Shown here: in pieces, positions 14,420-14,758 of the stretch
How the letters are laid out: each line of letters starts with the position of its first letter
Position numbering within the stretch: position 1 is the first letter of the stretch
Origin: Gammaproteobacteria bacterium
Lineage (GTDB): Bacteria; Pseudomonadota; Gammaproteobacteria; UBA4575
Direction: 5' to 3'
DNA length: 14,758 nucleotides
Assembly (NCBI GenBank): GCA_027297825.1
Contig: JAPUHH010000107.1
Location: 1 to 14,758 of the forward strand
Notes under the pieces: model-generated
What the model was told of the DNA's origin: nothing
The model's database searches: none
The model's input: the letters and a program-made list of their open reading frames with translations, nothing else
Position numbers and translations under genes: made by a program

Positions 14420-14758
14420 AGCAGTATTAGAATAATGCTTGCATTGAATTAGTATTTTTTCGCTCTCTTAAAAGTTTTTCTAATATTTAATCCTTTGTTC
14501 TAAAGAGTAAGGTGCTTTCGTTTCGCCAAAAGCACCCAAAAGCCCATTGTTTGTAGGCGAAAACACCTATTTAAGAAGCAGAAAATACGCATATAGAGCT
14601 AAGAAACTAGCTGTTTAGACGCTAAGCCATAAAATTCAGTAACGCTCTATAGAGGCGTTTATTCTCTTAACGGCCGTTTACAGAAATTAATGTCTGTTAA
14701 CATTAAAACCCTTCACATGTTCGAATACTCTTCATAAATAGAGTAATTATGTAACTTA
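14420..14758. repeat. Gene-free tail with a cluster of inverted repeats
   Basis: No coding frame is supported here. Inverted repeats are dense: GGTGCTTT/AAAGCACC (14511-14518 with 14529-14536); TTTCGCC/GGCGAAA (14521-14527 with 14556-14562), which excludes the first because they share bases; TATAGAGC/GCTCTATA (14592-14599 with 14644-14651), extended across a small internal loop by ACGC/GCGT (14587-14590 with 14655-14658); AACGGCCGTT (14669-14678, self-complementary); TTAATGT/ACATTAA (14687-14693 with 14700-14706); TACTCT/AGAGTA (14726-14731 with 14740-14745). A six-T run at 14455-14460 follows the permease but has only an imperfect stem before it. The region may hold terminators, a structured RNA or a small non-coding element. 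Confidence 0.5.

Noticed and set aside
14587..14658. Integron attC-like site
   Set aside because: The imperfect stem has the right size and bulges, but the ends lack the GTTRRRY and RYYYAAC core boxes, and no integrase or cassette array is present.
1..14758. CRISPR arrays, tRNA or rRNA genes
   Set aside because: No regularly spaced direct repeats, no cloverleaf-like segments with a GTTCRA arm in context, and no rRNA-like stretches were seen.

Overview
The window reads as chromosomal DNA of a gammaproteobacterium. The main evidence is the left half, which carries the classic gammaproteobacterial cluster lptD-surA-pdxA-(insert)-rsmA-apaG-apaH, all on the minus strand and in the canonical order. 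The sequence is visibly A+T-leaning. lptD and the permease gene end in TGA, and tryptophan is read from TGG, so the standard bacterial code applies. I cannot name a genus from the sequence alone.

Left block (1-8055, minus strand). lptD (outer-membrane LPS translocon) overlaps surA (periplasmic chaperone for outer-membrane proteins) in a TTGA junction. pdxA (vitamin B6 synthesis) follows. Two genes not found at this place in the textbook cluster come next: a small FMN-binding split-barrel (PPOX-type) protein and an unrecognised exported protein. Then a decayed gene runs straight into the start of rsmA (16S rRNA dimethyltransferase). apaG follows, and apaH is cut by the window edge. Together these genes serve envelope assembly, cofactor synthesis, ribosome maturation and dinucleoside polyphosphate breakdown.

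Right block (8056-14758, mostly plus strand). A divergent promoter region leads into a membrane-anchored RND periplasmic adaptor (TTG start). Its probable partner, a 1047-residue RND permease, starts only at 11276. The 1.9 kb between them holds a reverse-oriented hicA-hicB toxin-antitoxin pair, a divergent MarR-type regulator and a run of small ORFs (28, 35 and 93 codons). The adaptor and permease probably form one tripartite efflux pump whose locus was split by this accessory material. No outer-membrane channel gene is present.

The last 340 bases hold no gene but an unusual density of inverted repeats.

Most interesting points: a HicA homologue with Tyr where the catalytic His is expected; a palindromic operator inside a well-spaced hicAB promoter that implies a leaderless hicA message; the accessory island splitting the efflux genes; the tiny-ORF cluster; the decaying gene fused to the rsmA start; and the hairpin-rich tail with mutually exclusive pairings. 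I do not see a clear new defence or biosynthetic system; the tiny-ORF cluster and the structured tail are the least explained parts.
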